Below, piece by piece: positions 1 through 13,500 of a stretch of 64,000 bases of DNA (the first letter of the stretch is position 1; every line of letters starts with the position of its first letter). A model generated the notes under the pieces. It made no database searches. It had not been told where the DNA came from and saw only the letters and a list, made by a program, of their open reading frames with translations. The stretch lies in the NCBI GenBank assembly GCA_036924285.1, contig JAYKYS010000006.1:21240001-21304000 (forward strand), written 5' to 3'. Position numbers and translations under genes: made by a program. This DNA is from Asterella californica (taxonomy: Eukaryota; Streptophyta; Marchantiopsida; Marchantiales; Aytoniaceae).

Positions 1-1000
1 TTCACTAGTGGTTTCAGTGGTATGCTTCTTGCTGTATTCATGATGTTTATGCTATCCGATTTCTTGAGACTTGACTGGCGTGCGTCCACGATGGCTGGAA
101 AGAGACGTGCGTGCATGATAGCTAGAAGGGAGCGTGATTGTCTTGCAGGCAGTCATGGCTGCTGCCAACGTGCTTTGATGTATTGCTGCGGGAGTGACAT
201 GCGAGTGCGATGGTTGTAAGTGTCGATGACGTGCGAGCATCATTGTGTTGTAGGTTGTTGTCAGTTTTCACTGCTGCTTTCAGTTGCATGCTTCTTGCTG
301 TATTAATCGCACCAATGTCTATCCTCGTGTCGGACGAATAGGGATCCAGGCATCACGAGCTTGTGCACGAGCGATCGTGGGACCGAAAGCGAGTAGGATT
401 GGGAGAAATATGCTTTGGTGTATTGCAGGTGGAAGGCATTGGGATTATCTTGCAGGCGGTGATCGATGTTATCCGCTTTCAGTGCTAATTTGTTCCTATT
501 TTGTTTTTCTCCTGCTTAAATTTTCACTGCATGCCTTCGTGCTTGGGTCCGTCGGCTACGTTCCTGCGTCACGTCAATATCTTTTCTTGCTGGCAGCGGC
601 TAGAGGTCTTGATTAGCCGAGAGGTGAGTTCTTTCTCATTCTCATACTGTCCCCTTCATCGTCAGAGCGGCAAGAAAGACTTTAACGTGACTACCTTGTC
701 GTGCTTACTGTCATGGCTTTATCGCGCGGTATATTTTCTTCCTGCACTCCTTTTGTCGGTGGGTTGTGGTGTTCATTTCTCAGAGAGCGAGTGTCGCATT
801 TTTTTCACTGAACCATGCAGTGTGATAGCGGACGGGGTGCTATACACGTCTACGTCTCAAGTATGGCTGACACTATCACCCACTTGCAGATGGATATTTT
901 TTTCACTATATTGCAATGGCCTTCTTTCTTGTACTGTCATATAGGGATGGGTCATGCAATCATGCCGATGATTAGAAAAGTGTTTGTTGTGTCGAGCCGT
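1..1000. repeat. Degenerate direct repeat (about 240-270 bp unit), no gene
   Basis: The phrase atgcttcttgctgtatt occurs at about 22 and again at about 289. A second shared phrase, ctttgRtgtattgc, recurs at about 173 and 412. This suggests an old, diverged tandem duplication. Short open frames here have no recognisable protein features and no splice context. I see no gene. Confidence 0.35.
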
Positions 1001-4000
1001 TGTCATGTCTGATTTTGATGCAGCGTGGATAGCTGCTCCCTCATAGCTCTATATCTCCACCTCTTTCATCAATTACTGTTGACACTTTTGAAACTCTCCA
1101 CTTGGCTATAAATGCATCGAAGTTCTCTTTCTTACTTCCAAGCTGTCCATGATCAGTTTTGATCAGTCCATCCCGCAGCTCAGTAGATCATATAGCTATC
1201 TTGAACTATATTTTTTGCAAGACGTTGTGTTTTTTTGCTCAAGTTTGACTATGTACAGATAGCCAAAACTTGTTATCCATGCTTCGTTCACAACCCTCCA
1301 TTATAGACTTTGGCCGGATCTTATCGGCTTTTCATATACTCATCCGACAAACTGTGTTTATATCTCCAAGACCGTAAGTTCTATATGTTTTCCTATCCCG
1401 TTTACTTTATCTGTCACGATGGTTTTATAAGTATACTATTCATTCTTTATATCCTAACTGTTCTTTATCTTGTATCTGCGAAGATCTGAACCGAACCAAA
1501 AATCGTTATGTTTGTCGACATTTTCTTGAATTTGAACAGCACGATGTCACTATGCAGACAAGCGAGAGCCAAGCGGTCAACAATTGAGGCATCCGTCACG
1601 ATATGTAGGATTGGAGCTGACTTGGACTTGGAATTGTTTCTCGCCTCTTATATTTCCTTCATGCAAAATGTTTGTCAAGCTTATTCTCAGTAGAGAAGGG
1701 AGGTATCTTTTTACACCTTCATTTCTAAGGTGTTATTTGTCTCTATGCCAGTCCACTGCAGATATCAGAAATATTTAGTAGAGTCTTTGGGTTGTGACAA
1801 GAATAGACCGATAGGCGGAGAAGTAACCTAAACAAGAATATTTCTAAAGACGTGAAGAAAATAAATAAATATTATTTAAAAATAATCCATGAGTCCACTC
1901 ACGTTGGGAACGAGTCCAATCTCTTTATTTTCTCCCTCATACTCCGTCTATCTCTTTCTCGACTATCTTTGGCTAGGTGGCTTGGGATGCATATTTTATC
2001 TAATTATAGCATGTGATATAATGCTCGCATGACAAAGGATTGATATCAGTTTTTGATTCAGATCCGATCAACTGTCGGTCGATGTCTTTCACCAACTGTG
2101 AAAATTTCAACGATGATAAACATAAGTCTAAAAACCGACAGAACCGCTGATGCAAAAACTCACGATGTGAAATGCAGATTAAATGAAATGTATGTGATGA
2201 ATCATATTAAGTGTGAAGGTGAGAGACCACAACGTAATCCATATGGTTTGGAGTTAGACCACCACACCAACTTGTCACCAAAGATTCATTATCAAATCAT
2301 TTACCCCAAATTTCTCTTACTGTCAGATTTCCACTATATGTGTAAAGATGTATAGTTCAAGCTAATAAAATTCATTCGCTGCACCAATTGGCTGATCAAG
2401 TGCTTGATATCAACTGGATTGAATTTTACTCTTCTTTTTCCTTCACCCTTAACGCGGCAATCTGTAACTTTTGAGTTCATCTACACAGTTTAATATATTA
2501 TATCCTCGAAAAGAAGATAACGTAAATACTCTCATGACGCTTAAGGAGCTGGCCATGTGATCAGGATCTTGATCCGAATGTTACTTAGCGATGCATGTGG
2601 ACTCGGTAAAGATGACCCAAGCCAAGTCATCCCATGCTGCAGACTGCAGTGTAAGAAATCTAAGTAAAGTTTAGGAAGAAAGTGAGAGAGGAAACAAGTT
2701 GCGAGGGTATGCATCTGGTAGACGAGAGAAAGTGACTATAGTTAGTGACAGTTATATATACAATAATGAAAAAGCATGCGAAGTCAAAATGGAAAACCAA
2801 CCATATATTTTTATTTGATTCGTCTTGCAAAATCCATGGAAAGAAAAAAAATAAGTAGATTCATTTATCTTCATTCTTGATAAAAATTTAAATATATTAT
2901 ATTTTAAAATTTTAGTCTATTTACTCTGAAGATTGTGTTTACAGTTTACTTGTTTACTTGTTTTTGCTATCCATTTGCATAGGTGAGATGAGGTTTTGAG
3001 AAAGTGAGAAGATAGAGAAGAATCAGAGGATAAACTCGCTTCTTGAAGTACAATCCGACGTGGCAGTTAGTTACTAAAATGAATATAAAATTAGAATTAA
3101 TTTGTAAAAAATTTGATATAAACTATAGATAAACAAAAAAACGAATAATCTTTGTCGTTCTCTTCGTGTAATGTGATTCGAACAACTATGAATCGAATTG
3201 TCATTCTTCTCGTGAAGTGTGATGCAGTGTGGACAATGATTATACAGATCAAATATTTTGATCCGTAGCTATCTCCTTCCCCCTCTCACGCTCTTGAGCT
3301 CCTATCCCTACGCTCTCTGCTAGCACTCTTGACAATGGTGACAATGGAGATGAATGAAAAGAAAAGTGTCAAATATTTTGATCGTCTGTGGGAGTGTCCT
3401 ACAAGTGTCTCGTGCTTTTTGTCGTCGTTTCAATCTTAATAATGATCGCAATAGAGATTGATGAAAAGAAAAGACTGGATACTTTTGACTTGAAGCAAGG
3501 AAAATGTTAATGTTCAAGGTGATGGTTGAAAGCATACGTAGAGCTTTAGCACAAATAGTGTCAAAGGTAATTTCTCGTGTATGTTGTTTTCATAGGCTAA
3601 TGATTGTAATTTCTCATGTGTATTATTTTGATAAGATAATACTTCTACACGATTATGTTTTGCATTGTTGTAAAATATATTACAGTTGAGGTTTAGATAC
3701 GAAAGAGACGATTTAGATAATCGATAGAGGTTTGTGTTGCATGATGAGTGATGAAATACATATAAACGTATGTACCGAAACAATAAATTTCACACAATCA
3801 GCTATTCAATGCAATTCTTATACTTTGAGATGACTCAATTCTCCTACTTGAGTAATTTCAAAGTATATTTCACATTTATCATTATTATCAGTGATCAAAC
3901 CTATTGCTCATGTTCTTGTAATTGTTATACCTTATCTCAAACTATCTCAAAACTATTATATTTTTTTTGAAACTATCTCAAAACGAATATATCTTCTCTC

Positions 4001-5279
4001 AACTATGCAAAATGATAATGTATATTTTCTCGAACTATTCTCATTAAATTTGTTGTTTTGTCAAATTGTTTTAAATCAGCTTCTCTGACTTAGTTGTAGA
4101 TTGTATTGTTGGTTTTTCCCACGAGAACTATTATTATATGTTCAGACTGCTAATATTCCATTAGCTTTGAGAAATGGTGATCTGTAGGTGTTTAGACTAT
4201 TCTAGTGAAAAATATCAAGTCTTCGTATATCGCATGTTGTTACAAACAAAAATACTAATTAGCTATGTGAAACAATGAGAAGTTCAATTTAAATTTAATA
4301 GAGAACAAGTAAAACTCCACCTGTAATCCAGAATCCTACAAAATTTCAGTCTGAAATCATACCTACACAGGTACATATAAAACTCTATATCTCTAAATAG
4401 AATTTGTAAAAGCACGCGAACAGATAAGTTATCATTACCTCAGTTTCTTCAAGCCAATGAACTCGATGAGTTTCATACTATTTCACTCCAAGTCGCTTCC
4501 AAACTTCATCTTTCTTGTTTGGAGAAACACGAGTCCTTGTTTCCCAATAGAGCTCCACCAGATTACAAGTCTCTCCACATAGATTATCGGATCTAGGTCG
4601 TCACTCTCCTATAGGATGTCGAAGAGACTTATTACTATCTATCTGACTATGAACTTTACTAGCTCTGTACAGATTATGTCTCTTGATCTTCAAGACCTTC
4701 GATAAACTAGTCATTGATCTTTTTCAACGGACCATGGCCCAACAAAAGATGTCCATATTGTACCGTTTGCGCTCTTGTAATCTCCCCGATTGGCCATCTT
4801 CACGACTTGCAAAGAGGTCTTGATATCCTGAAGACCAGCTGATACAGATAAGTCCAGCTTTGGACAACCTAAGGAGGAGGGTGTAAAAGTTAGTTAGTTC
4901 TAATTTAGATTTTAGTTAAGTTAAAATGAGAAGTGAAATAATTTAGTAAGAAATACATAATGTATGTAGAGTTTCATTATTCATAGTTGGAGTTTACAAG
5001 TTAATTTCGTTTAGAATGATAAGCTATAATAATAAAAGTTAGAATTAGAAGTTAAGTGAGATGAAAATAATTGCATTACAAATCCTTTGAGATCAAAATT
5101 GAATAAGATTACCGTAATAGTGTTGATGTCATCGTGCTACTATCATCTTATAAGTTAATACATGTTGTATTATTATGAAGCTTCATATTGTATGCATTGA
5201 CCCACATTGCACTGAGAGACTTACTTCCAAATGTCTTAGAGTCGAAGTAGAGATATTAAGCTCCAATAGATCGATGTCA
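1001..5279. other. AT-rich intergenic DNA without recognisable gene
   Basis: Long AT-rich stretch with only short open frames of no recognisable composition. Around 4440-4880 the minus strand has short protein-like stretches broken by stops and frame changes (one reads about 40 codons near 4720-4850), so a worn-out mobile element is possible. I cannot name it. Confidence 0.4.
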
Positions 5280-5400
5280 CTCTTTTCGGATATCACTCTT
5301 TTCGGATACGTATAGTAAGCGGAGGTGTTGCACAATATGCTAGATTAAGAGGATACATGTAATAAGCGGAGGAGTTGCACAACATACTAGTATTAAGAAG
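5280..5400. repeat. Short tandem duplications
   Basis: The 16-mer tcactcttttcggata is present twice in succession at about 5278 and 5294. It is followed by two diverged copies (period about 46 bp) of a segment containing taagcggaggYgttgcacaa. Nothing coding was seen. Confidence 0.6.
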
Positions 5401-6699
5401 ATATCGTCCATATCCCTAGGCACAAGATCCAACATAATCCTCCAAAGGTGTCAACCTACTATGATAACTTTTGTGATGCAACTCTAAAACCTCCTCTTAG
5501 AAAGATGTCAACAAGGAGAGTTGAACACTAGACCTTTGGCTTCTCAAAGGATGCCTTAGTCATTGAGCTAGAACCACATCACATAAAATTTTGTTTTCCA
5601 ATAGTTGTTAATATTTTTTCTAGTACTTGTTTTTGGCTCTAGCCTTGTCATATTTCAATTTTGTCAATTGAAAGAATATTTGGTTCACATGACCAAGTCT
5701 GTGTATATTCATATGTAGATTTTATTTTCAGAAATTTACTTATGAAATTTCTGAAAATAAAATTTCTCAATCATGACACCATTTCTATCATTGTATATCA
5801 GAATTTGTTATTCTCCACGTATAAGTAATTTTGCAAGTCCAATATACATATATACATATGTTTTTATATCATATATATGTATACATCAACTCTAATATGT
5901 ATGTATAAAAATAAAATAGTATTATAATTAAATTATGTATAGTATAATTTCTCATAATCTATTTATCAAATTATATGTTCTATCCTAAAATATATTGATA
6001 TACAAAATAAATAAATATATACACACATGCTCATATATGTAATAAATATGTACATGTTAATGTGTATAAATAAATATTAATATTTAGTTCAATATATGAT
6101 GATGATATTCTATTTTTGGCAAAACGTTAATCCAATCGGATGTTGCATGGAAATCCTGAAATTCAAGAATTACTTGTATTGACAAATGCATAGCATTTGT
6201 AATCCCATCGCAGACACCACAACTTGTTTATTTTATCAGAACAAGATGAGGGTTAACAATAAAATAACATATGATTGCTTTTTTAATCTAGTTCTTTCCC
6301 ACTTGACTTAGTTCAGTTATAGTTGACGCTCTCTTTTTCTTCAAACTCCGCATAATTCATAGGGCAAAAGCTAATGGGGAGCCTGCATTTATTCATCTCT
6401 TTAAAGTTCGGAAAAAAATATGCACAATGTGTCTTTAATTTATTATCTAACCTTATCGGACAGCAAGATTAGCGTTGATTAAATGATTTCAGTAAGCTGT
6501 CACACTTCTATTCTCAAAAGCGCATCTGGACTCCTTCCACTTATTCTGTTGTCGAGCTTCTTTTTGTTTACTTATTTTTCACTAATCATACTCTTTTCAT
6601 ACGGAATAGGCGGCCGCCAATTTCAAATTCGATTTTCATATTTGAACTTCCGGGGGGGGAGTTGGCAAAAGTAACCAGCTGTGCAAGCAAAAGTAGGAT
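5401..6699. other. AT-rich intergenic DNA; possible retroelement edge near 5520-5575
   Basis: Segment 5520-5575 has the wording common beside plant retroelements (cctttggcttctcaaagg and ccttagtcattgagctag), but no LTR pair or coding domain was found. 5860-6110 is a very AT-rich patch with many TATATA and TACATA words. No gene seen. Confidence 0.3.
5719..5763. repeat. Perfect 19-bp inverted repeat, 7-nt loop
   Basis: The left arm 5719-5737 (ATTTTATTTTCAGAAATTT) is the exact reverse complement of 5745-5763. The loop is acttatg. It lies in non-genic AT-rich DNA and has no following T-run that would suggest a Pol III terminator. Confidence 0.75.
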
Positions 6700-7829
6700 A
6701 GCAGATCAAGACACGAACATATTTAGACAAATCTGTTTACCAAGCCGGTTGGAAACGCTGGAGGAACGGACGTCCGTAGGTTTAGTGCCGTACGCATAAG
6801 TGCGGCGTAAGTCACAAGGCCAAGTGGCCGCCCAGTACTACTTCAGCCAACTGAGAATTCAAAGAAGCAACAGATTGTTCCAGTTATATGAATACACGTG
6901 TCAGTGTCGAGCTAAAGATGTGATGATCACATCCATACTACAGAGAGTGAAGGAGGAGGCCAATTTGGACACCACATCCATTTCTGGAGACTTGAACATA
7001 CACGTGTAAGCAGGATGGAGCTATTTTGGCCATACTTTAGTAAAGGAAATAGGTAGACAAACTACTCTCCTGATTACCCTTTCCCGAATCGGACTTGGCT
7101 GAAAAGTTAGCGCATGGTTTTGAATGTAGATTTAGATAGTGTACATTCGAACAGCAGTATCCAGCATTGCAGAACCAGTGCTGAAGTCGATAATGAGCTC
7201 GATTGGGTGGGACATAGTCGGCTCATATTGATGTCACAGTGACCACACTATTTTCAGCGTTCAGTTGCCTACTAGGTCACGCTTGTAAAAGTTGGAAGTA
7301 CTTACAGTCCTCAAGAACTGGTATACCAAGTCATACTTGGAGAGGAGAGTTGTGAAGGCTAACGTTTCCCGCTTGTCAAGGGTGTGACTTAGGGAACAGA
7401 TCAAGCATGTGGGGGCTCTGCACTGGAGCTACTGTGGTGAAGAAGTTAAGTTATATGCTTTCGCCAATGAGAAAGCACCATTTGTCGCCTTTCGAGTGGT
7501 TGCGAATTCCCAAGTGGAAGCGGCCGATTAGCAATCCTAATCAAGCTCCACAGACGGAGAAGGGGAAGAAACGGACGGTAGAAAAAGTTAGAAGAGAAAA
7601 GAAAAGTGTCCTAGATCATGTTTTGCTGACAGGAGTTGGATTATCGCTTCCATGGCTTATCTAGCCTACCAGGTGTAGTCAAGACAAGTTTTGAATCAAA
7701 GATGTAATCTAATCTAACCGCATGGTTGTGGATGTCCACAGTGCTTTCTACCTCGTCACCCTTAGCAAAGATCAAGATCCATTGATGGTGAGGAGCTGTA
7801 GATCGTGCCGTTCAAAAAGTCTCAAGTAT
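6700..7829. other. Less AT-rich stretch of unknown origin
   Basis: This stretch is richer in GC than its flanks and has several short frames (for example 6800-7009 and 7407-7664 on the plus strand) but none with a recognisable domain. It runs straight into the dispersed repeat at 7830, so it may be part of the same decayed element. I cannot identify it. Confidence 0.3.
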
Positions 7830-8165
7830 GGGTATAAAAGCACGAAAAGGAATATTCTGGTCTTCCTCAAGGTGTACTTTGAGTCCAAAGAAAAGATGTT
7901 TTTCAGCTCGAAGAAACTCTGAAATCTTCATATTAACCTTGCTTAGTAAGTACTAAGTTGATAAAGTACCCTTTGTAAAGCTAGTGAAGAGTTTTAATTT
8001 GATTCTTACTTTAGGAGATTTTGTGTTGCGATGATCACGTAGTCATAATAATCACATTCTGCATAATATTCAAATCTCATTTTTCTAAAAGCGAACCTGC
8101 AAAATACGATCTACTGTGTTTCAGGAGCACTTGTAATCATACTGGGGATTTAATATAACCAATCC
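7830..8165 (+). repeat. Dispersed repeat, copy A
   Basis: Matches 21288-21640 in the same orientation over roughly 330 bp with indels. Shared anchors include tttgtaaagctagtgaa, a segment ending in gcaaatctgcaaaa or gcgaacctgcaaaa, and ggagcacttgtaRtca. The pair marks a middle-repetitive family. Neither copy has an intact reading frame or a recognisable terminal structure. Confidence 0.7.
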
Positions 8166-8898
8166 TTCTTTAAGGATCGTGTAAGGTCCAGGTCCCATTA
8201 GAGTGTTTTTTCACGGAGGGAAAGACTTTTAGGACTTGTCTTTCTAGTGTTCAGCAAAGTATATATTCATACATATTCAACCCAAGAAGAACAAGTTGCT
8301 TCGTATTAGATGTTGGTGTGAGTTTATGCATTTGTTTCGATTGTTGTTGAGTAGACAACGGAGATAATTTGTTCGGCGTATATCACGAAGAATAGCATTT
8401 AGAACTGACATGGTGTTCATCCACTTCCACTTTTCATTATAACTATTTTTTTCCCATGGGGACTGAAATTGAATAATTTCATTTTTTTTTTTTTTTTGTG
8501 GATTTTATAAGTATCTTTCTTATTATCTGATGGCTAAATGGAACTTCTAGTCATAAATGTTAGGTTTAGATAAGTAAATCAGTGTCTAAAGAACATTAGA
8601 AACCAGAAAGTTATAAGACAGTTTACAAGCCAAAATACTTTGGATTTGATAGCAAACAAACTGGAAACAAATAAACTTTCCGTGAAGGCCCTTCATGAAT
8701 ATGCATTTCCTGCATTCCGTAGTTCTGATTATGTGATAAGAAATACTCGATTTCAGTCCAGAAACACGGAAAGTTAAAAAGTGTACAGTGTCGAAGTATT
8801 AGAAGACCTTTTCTTAAAAGGTGTAAACGACAAAACCTTCCATGCTTTGGCCTTTTCTGAAATCGACGCTTCTTCTTTTTGCATAAGAAAAGAGAAAC
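8166..8898. other. Intergenic DNA with a 16-nt poly-T tract
   Basis: No gene seen. A homopolymer of 16 T lies at 8482-8497, which could be the remnant of an inserted poly(A) tail in reverse orientation, but no retrogene body is visible next to it. Confidence 0.4.
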
Positions 8899-8927
8899 TT
8901 CTGGCACGAGAGGAGCTCGTGCCAGAA
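8899..8927. repeat. Perfect 12-bp hairpin
   Basis: TTCTGGCACGAG at 8899-8910 pairs exactly with CTCGTGCCAGAA at 8916-8927 across the loop AGGAG. It is GC-balanced, so the hairpin would be stable in RNA. No downstream T-run and no gene boundary was recognised here. Confidence 0.7.
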
Positions 8928-9365
8928 CGTTGTCCTCGCACCCGAAACTCCTTCCCTCTACAGATACACGACCTGCCAGCTTCAGTCCCTCTGGATGCCC
9001 TTATGTAGGATTTGTACTCCCGTCCCCAAAGGTGAATACAGACCTCTGAGACCCCAAGGATTTCCTTCCGGAGGACCGCCACTACTACATTCCTGGGAAG
9101 TGGATTGGAACGGACGGCTTACGGGCCAGATTGGACTCATACGAAGACAGGGAGGGAGGAAGACAGAAGAAAGACGAGTAAAGAAATGGCTTTTGAGATT
9201 TTCCCTGTAGGCGGGGGCTGAATATACGGGAACCTGTGCTTGCCCAATTTAGTGAGGTCCATAGGTCAAGTGGGGTAAGAAGTAAATACAGTGAGGGTAA
9301 AGAGGTAAATGACAGGGTGACTCGGGAGGAAGCCAAGCGACTGGGACTGGGACAGAAGCAAAAAA

Positions 9366-9394
9366 GGGACTAGGGGCTGGGGGGTAGGTGTAGG
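9366..9394 (+). promoter_or_regulatory. G-quadruplex motif upstream of sugar transporter
   Basis: Four G-runs of at least three (9367-9394) separated by loops of at most seven or eight bases lie on the coding strand. The motif is about 1.15 kb upstream of the transporter start codon, so it is either promoter or far 5' leader. The effect is unknown; folding is inferred from the pattern only. Confidence 0.4.
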
Positions 9395-9479
9395 GACAAC
9401 AAAGGCGGAGGGAGCGACGTAGCTACCGCGGACGTCCTCCGATCGCGCCGCCGTTGCTGTCCGGGCCATTCGATTACTT

Positions 9480-10540
9480 GGGTTATGAAAGGTAAATCCT
9501 TGAGTTCAAAGAGGTTACCAGACCGAGGAAGAGGAGTGCACTGGCCGCTGGAGCTGAAGTCGCGACGAAGCTGGCGTGCTGCGCTGCTGGGGAGGGAAGT
9601 GGGGTTGGGACAGGCACGCCCGGAAAGGGAAGGTGCGTTGGGAAGAGAACGGGAAGGGGGAGGGTAGGGAAGCCTGGGAGTGGGAAAGACTGAAGCTACC
9701 GCCAAAAGTGGAAAGAGGAAAAGAAGGAAGGAAGAAAGAAAAAAGTGAAGGGAAGGGAGGGGAGGGGAGGAGCGCACAGCAGCAGCCAGAGGAGGTGATA
9801 CTCCTGAGGCCATGAAGAGAAGAAGAGGAGCAGCAGAAGTTGCAGTACAAGCAGCGAGAGCACTAGCGGCAGCGCCATAGAAAGTAAAAACGACGGACGG
9901 ATTCATCAACTACAAGCTCAAGACCAGACGAAAGCCAAGCGATCGAAATCATCAATCGGCACTAAAGACTTTCACAAAGTAGACTCAGACGGATTGATGA
10001 GAGACTGAGTGACAGAGAGAGAGAGAAGGAGCGAGAGTAAGAAGGAAGATATCAGCAGCAGCTCCAGGAACTCGGAAGGGTGTCGGAGAAGGCACCAGGA
10101 AGGTTTTGATGATCATCCCGAAGGTCTAACGATTATTATGGTGTGTGGATTGTCTGTGAATGAGCGCTGTGGAGGGAGGTGTTGCGAGGAAGATCTAAAG
10201 GCCTCAAGGCGCGTAATCGGACCACTTTTGAGTGTAGCGGATTATGTTGCTGATACCGGCTGGACAAGCGGCATGGGCAATATGTAGATGCTGAATCTGT
10301 AAATCGATCGTCGTCGACTTGGGCACTGGAAAGGCTTATGCGAAAGAAAGCGAGAGGAAGACAAGGACGAAAACTGGTATAGAATATTTTGCTTGTGATC
10401 GTATTGGGGATTGTTGTTCGGGCAAGGGGCGGGGGATCCATGCTGTTGTAGACTACACGGGAAATCGGGAGGCCTTGAGCCTGGATAGTGCGAAGTTGCG
10501 GGAGGTGCAGTTTGATTCAGAAAGTTTTAAGGGTCCAGGG
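9480..10540 (+). promoter_or_regulatory. Purine-rich leader and promoter region of the sugar transporter
   Basis: The coding strand is strongly purine-rich at 9600-9780 and again at 10005-10050 (a GAGAGA run), as is common around plant transcription starts. No convincing TATA box was seen. The frame entering the first exon is open upstream of 10541 but contains no earlier in-frame ATG back to about 10319, so this stretch is treated as untranslated. The short upstream frame at 10009-10287 could be a leader ORF, but nothing marks it as real. Confidence 0.45.
9750..9767 (+). promoter_or_regulatory. Tight G-quadruplex motif in the leader
   Basis: The pattern is GGG-aa-GGG-a-GGGG-a-GGGG with loops of 2, 1 and 1 bases on the transporter's coding strand. 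Short loops favour a stable fold in RNA. If transcription starts upstream of it, it sits in the 5' UTR about 780 bases before the start codon (less after any leader splicing). Confidence 0.5.
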
Positions 10541-13500
10541 ATGGCGCCACCTACTCATCCACCTCAATCAGGAACTGCTGAGCACCAGAAATCATTGAAA
10601 AAACCTCTACTGAAGAAGATCCAGGCCAGGTCCAGGCATATCACGCGAGAAGAGAGTAAAATCAAAGAAACATGGGTGTATATCTCGACGTGTACGGTAG
10701 TGATGGGACCTACCTCTCTAGGATTCGTGGTAAGTTCCTCGTCCCTGTATTGTCTTTTGATCAGATATGGTTAGTGGAATTCGCGGTCCGGTTCTCATCG
10801 CCTGCTGTGCGACGTCGTTATGCTTCGGTGAACACGAGCCATTACCACACCTTAAATTGCTCTCTCGCATTGGTTGTTTCATGTTCGTGTAATTGATCTC
10901 CATCACGTGGATCGACTTCAATATTTGAGACGTTCAGTCATTTTCACTGAGGTTAGATGAGACAATACGTGAATGCTCTCTGTGGTTCCTGAAGGGAAGG
11001 TATCTCGTAATCCTGTCTCAAAATCTTACAGTTAAAAGTATCTTAGAGTAGATTCCCTCTATCCGCAACACAACTGCAAGCCTTATCAATTTCTAGTCAC
11101 ATCGAATGGCGATTTCATGCTTTGTTGTTGTTGTCTGTGTCGAACCTCGTTTCTTCATTAGCTGAATTGCGGATCCAGTTGGGTGACGACTGATGTATAT
11201 CAGCATTTACGCTTAGGTACCCAAGTTGGAGGTGCTGCGAGTAAGATCGATGTTCTCGTTCAACTCCATTGCTCGCTGAAATTCCATCCTTTGTGACCTG
11301 CAATTGTGTAGTAGCCATGCGCTCTGTCTTCGCGAAAGTCGCACGTTCTCGGTTGTACTCGTATCAGGTCCTCATGTCTTCGTAAGCGTCCCATTTTGCC
11401 GTGCCTTTACAGAAGACTGTTGAAAGTGTGCTAAGGGGCAGCTTTGGCTACTGTGCAGTGCGTACCAGTTATGTTCTGTCGTAGAGTAAAGCGCTCTTGT
11501 TCTGGTTAGTCACCAAGGTACTTCAGCCGGTATGTGTGGCATAGCAACGTAGATACCCTCTTCTAAGTTGTACGGATAGTGAGGTGAATGGCGGTAGCCA
11601 AAGCACCGCTTTGGCTCTCACCTTCTGTGTTGTGGCAGGTATTCAGTAAGTGCGACTTCTCTGTTTGCAGTCGTTTGAGTGCGTTTCCAAGTCAGATTCG
11701 GTACCTTAAGCCGTAGCAGGGGTTTATACTCACGTCGCTTGGACGCGATCATTGATTTTGAATCAAAAACTCCGCAATCGATTTATTAGCGCTGGCTGAG
11801 TGAATATGAAGTTGTCATGATGAGGAAACCGTAAGAGACGGGCAATTTGGTAGTCACATGAGTTGTATGGGCTTCAGATTTTGAAGTAAGTTTTATGGAA
11901 TATCTTTACATGTCTAAGTAGTCTTGGAAATTGATGATTGTTTCTGCTGTTCATCACTGGTGCAGATGGGATATACGTCCCCAGTACAGCAGGCGATTAT
12001 TCAGAGTCTCAATTTATCTGTCTCAGAGGTAAAGTACCTGTGGCCCATCGGTACTGATCATGCGTGCTTACAAGGTTTGAGATCATTTTCAGGAGGTTTT
12101 CAGTTTTTGTGCCTAACATCTCTCGGATCATAGCAGTTTTCTTTCTTCGGTTCACTCATCACTCTTGGAGCCATGCTTGGAGCCATTTTCAGTGGGAAAC
12201 TTGGAGATTGGTTGGGCCGCAAAGGAGTAAGTAATTCGCTCCATTGGTTATCGCTTTTGAAGGACTTCCTTGCCCAGTTGAAACATCCAGTGTCTTCCTC
12301 TCGAAATGAATGTCGATTCACAACATACATTCTATTGCTCCGTATGCAGGCGATCGTCGTTGCCTGTTTCCCGCTCATTCTAGGATCGGCTCTTATCGCT
12401 TTTGCCGAGGTACTATCGATCTCTACTTACAAAGTTTTGTATCCTTTTCCAAATTTTGGTCCTTCACGGCCGGATGGTAGTGGTTGACATGGGTTGATCA
12501 GGCTGAGAGATTGCCAGCTCCTGAAAGGCGTTAGCATTGGTTTGAGAAATTGCTTTTGTCAATAAACACATGTGCGTTCGTGCGCACATGTTCTGCTGTA
12601 CTACCGACCTCCTGAATTAAGGATAGATTCGCAGTTGCGAACGCCCATGTGGGGCCATGGGAAATCTTCCTCTCGCGGTCCATATCTGTTCAACCTCCAG
12701 AACGGTGAGCAGGGTTCAACTCACGTTTGATTTGTGTCTCACAGAGTAAGGTGCCGCTCTATTCCGGCAGATTTTTGACTGGTGTGGGAGGGGGAATAGT
12801 CTCCTTCGTTGTAAGTTTCTGGAAACCTTATCCTATGTTCAGTGACTCAAGGTCGTTAAGTGTTAAAGTGGGCCTCGTGACGCGTGATTCCAACCTTAAT
12901 CCCATTTGATTCCTTACTAGCGAGTAGGGCGAAGTTGTGGCGAAAGATGAATTAATTATCTATCTGGATAACATAGTCTTCGTAATAACCTGTTTTCAGT
13001 CTCCTTAAGATGTCAGCACTAATTTTATCTCTGGGTGTTCGCAGGTGCCAGTGTACATTGCGGAAATAGCTCCCCGCCATTTGCGAGGAGCCCTTGGTGC
13101 CATGCAGCAGGTATGCCATAAGGGGATTAGATCCATTGAGGAAGACAAGCGATGCCGGAATTTCTGAGACCGAAAATCGTTTCTCTTAAGAACATGTGTA
13201 GTAGAACTCATAGCGACCCTGCATACCGGTTCAGAGTTTTCGATATCCTAAGTCAAATCAGTTCAGGAATCTGTTCCCGCAACTCTGTTACTCTGAGTTG
13301 TTAGCTTACTCTAACCATTGTTGGTACATAAATTGGATTTGTCTCAAACAGCTTGCAGTTACAGTCGGCATAGTGCTTGCGTACTTGGGAGGTCTGTTCT
13401 TGAATTGGCGCTATCTTGCAGCAGCGGGTAAGCCAGCTGCGGTGATCTGCTTCATAACATAGGTGGAGACATACTAATGAGTATTACGAGGCCGTCGACA

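Noticed and set aside
6800..7009. Possible LINE endonuclease trace (SGDLN)
   Set aside because: The short resemblance to a G-D-[FL]-N motif is not backed by neighbouring endonuclease or reverse transcriptase motifs in any frame.
9370..9909. 179-codon minus-strand Ser/Leu/Pro-rich frame
   Set aside because: It is the antisense of the purine-rich leader of the sugar transporter. The composition simply reflects CT-rich DNA and there is no start context or homology.
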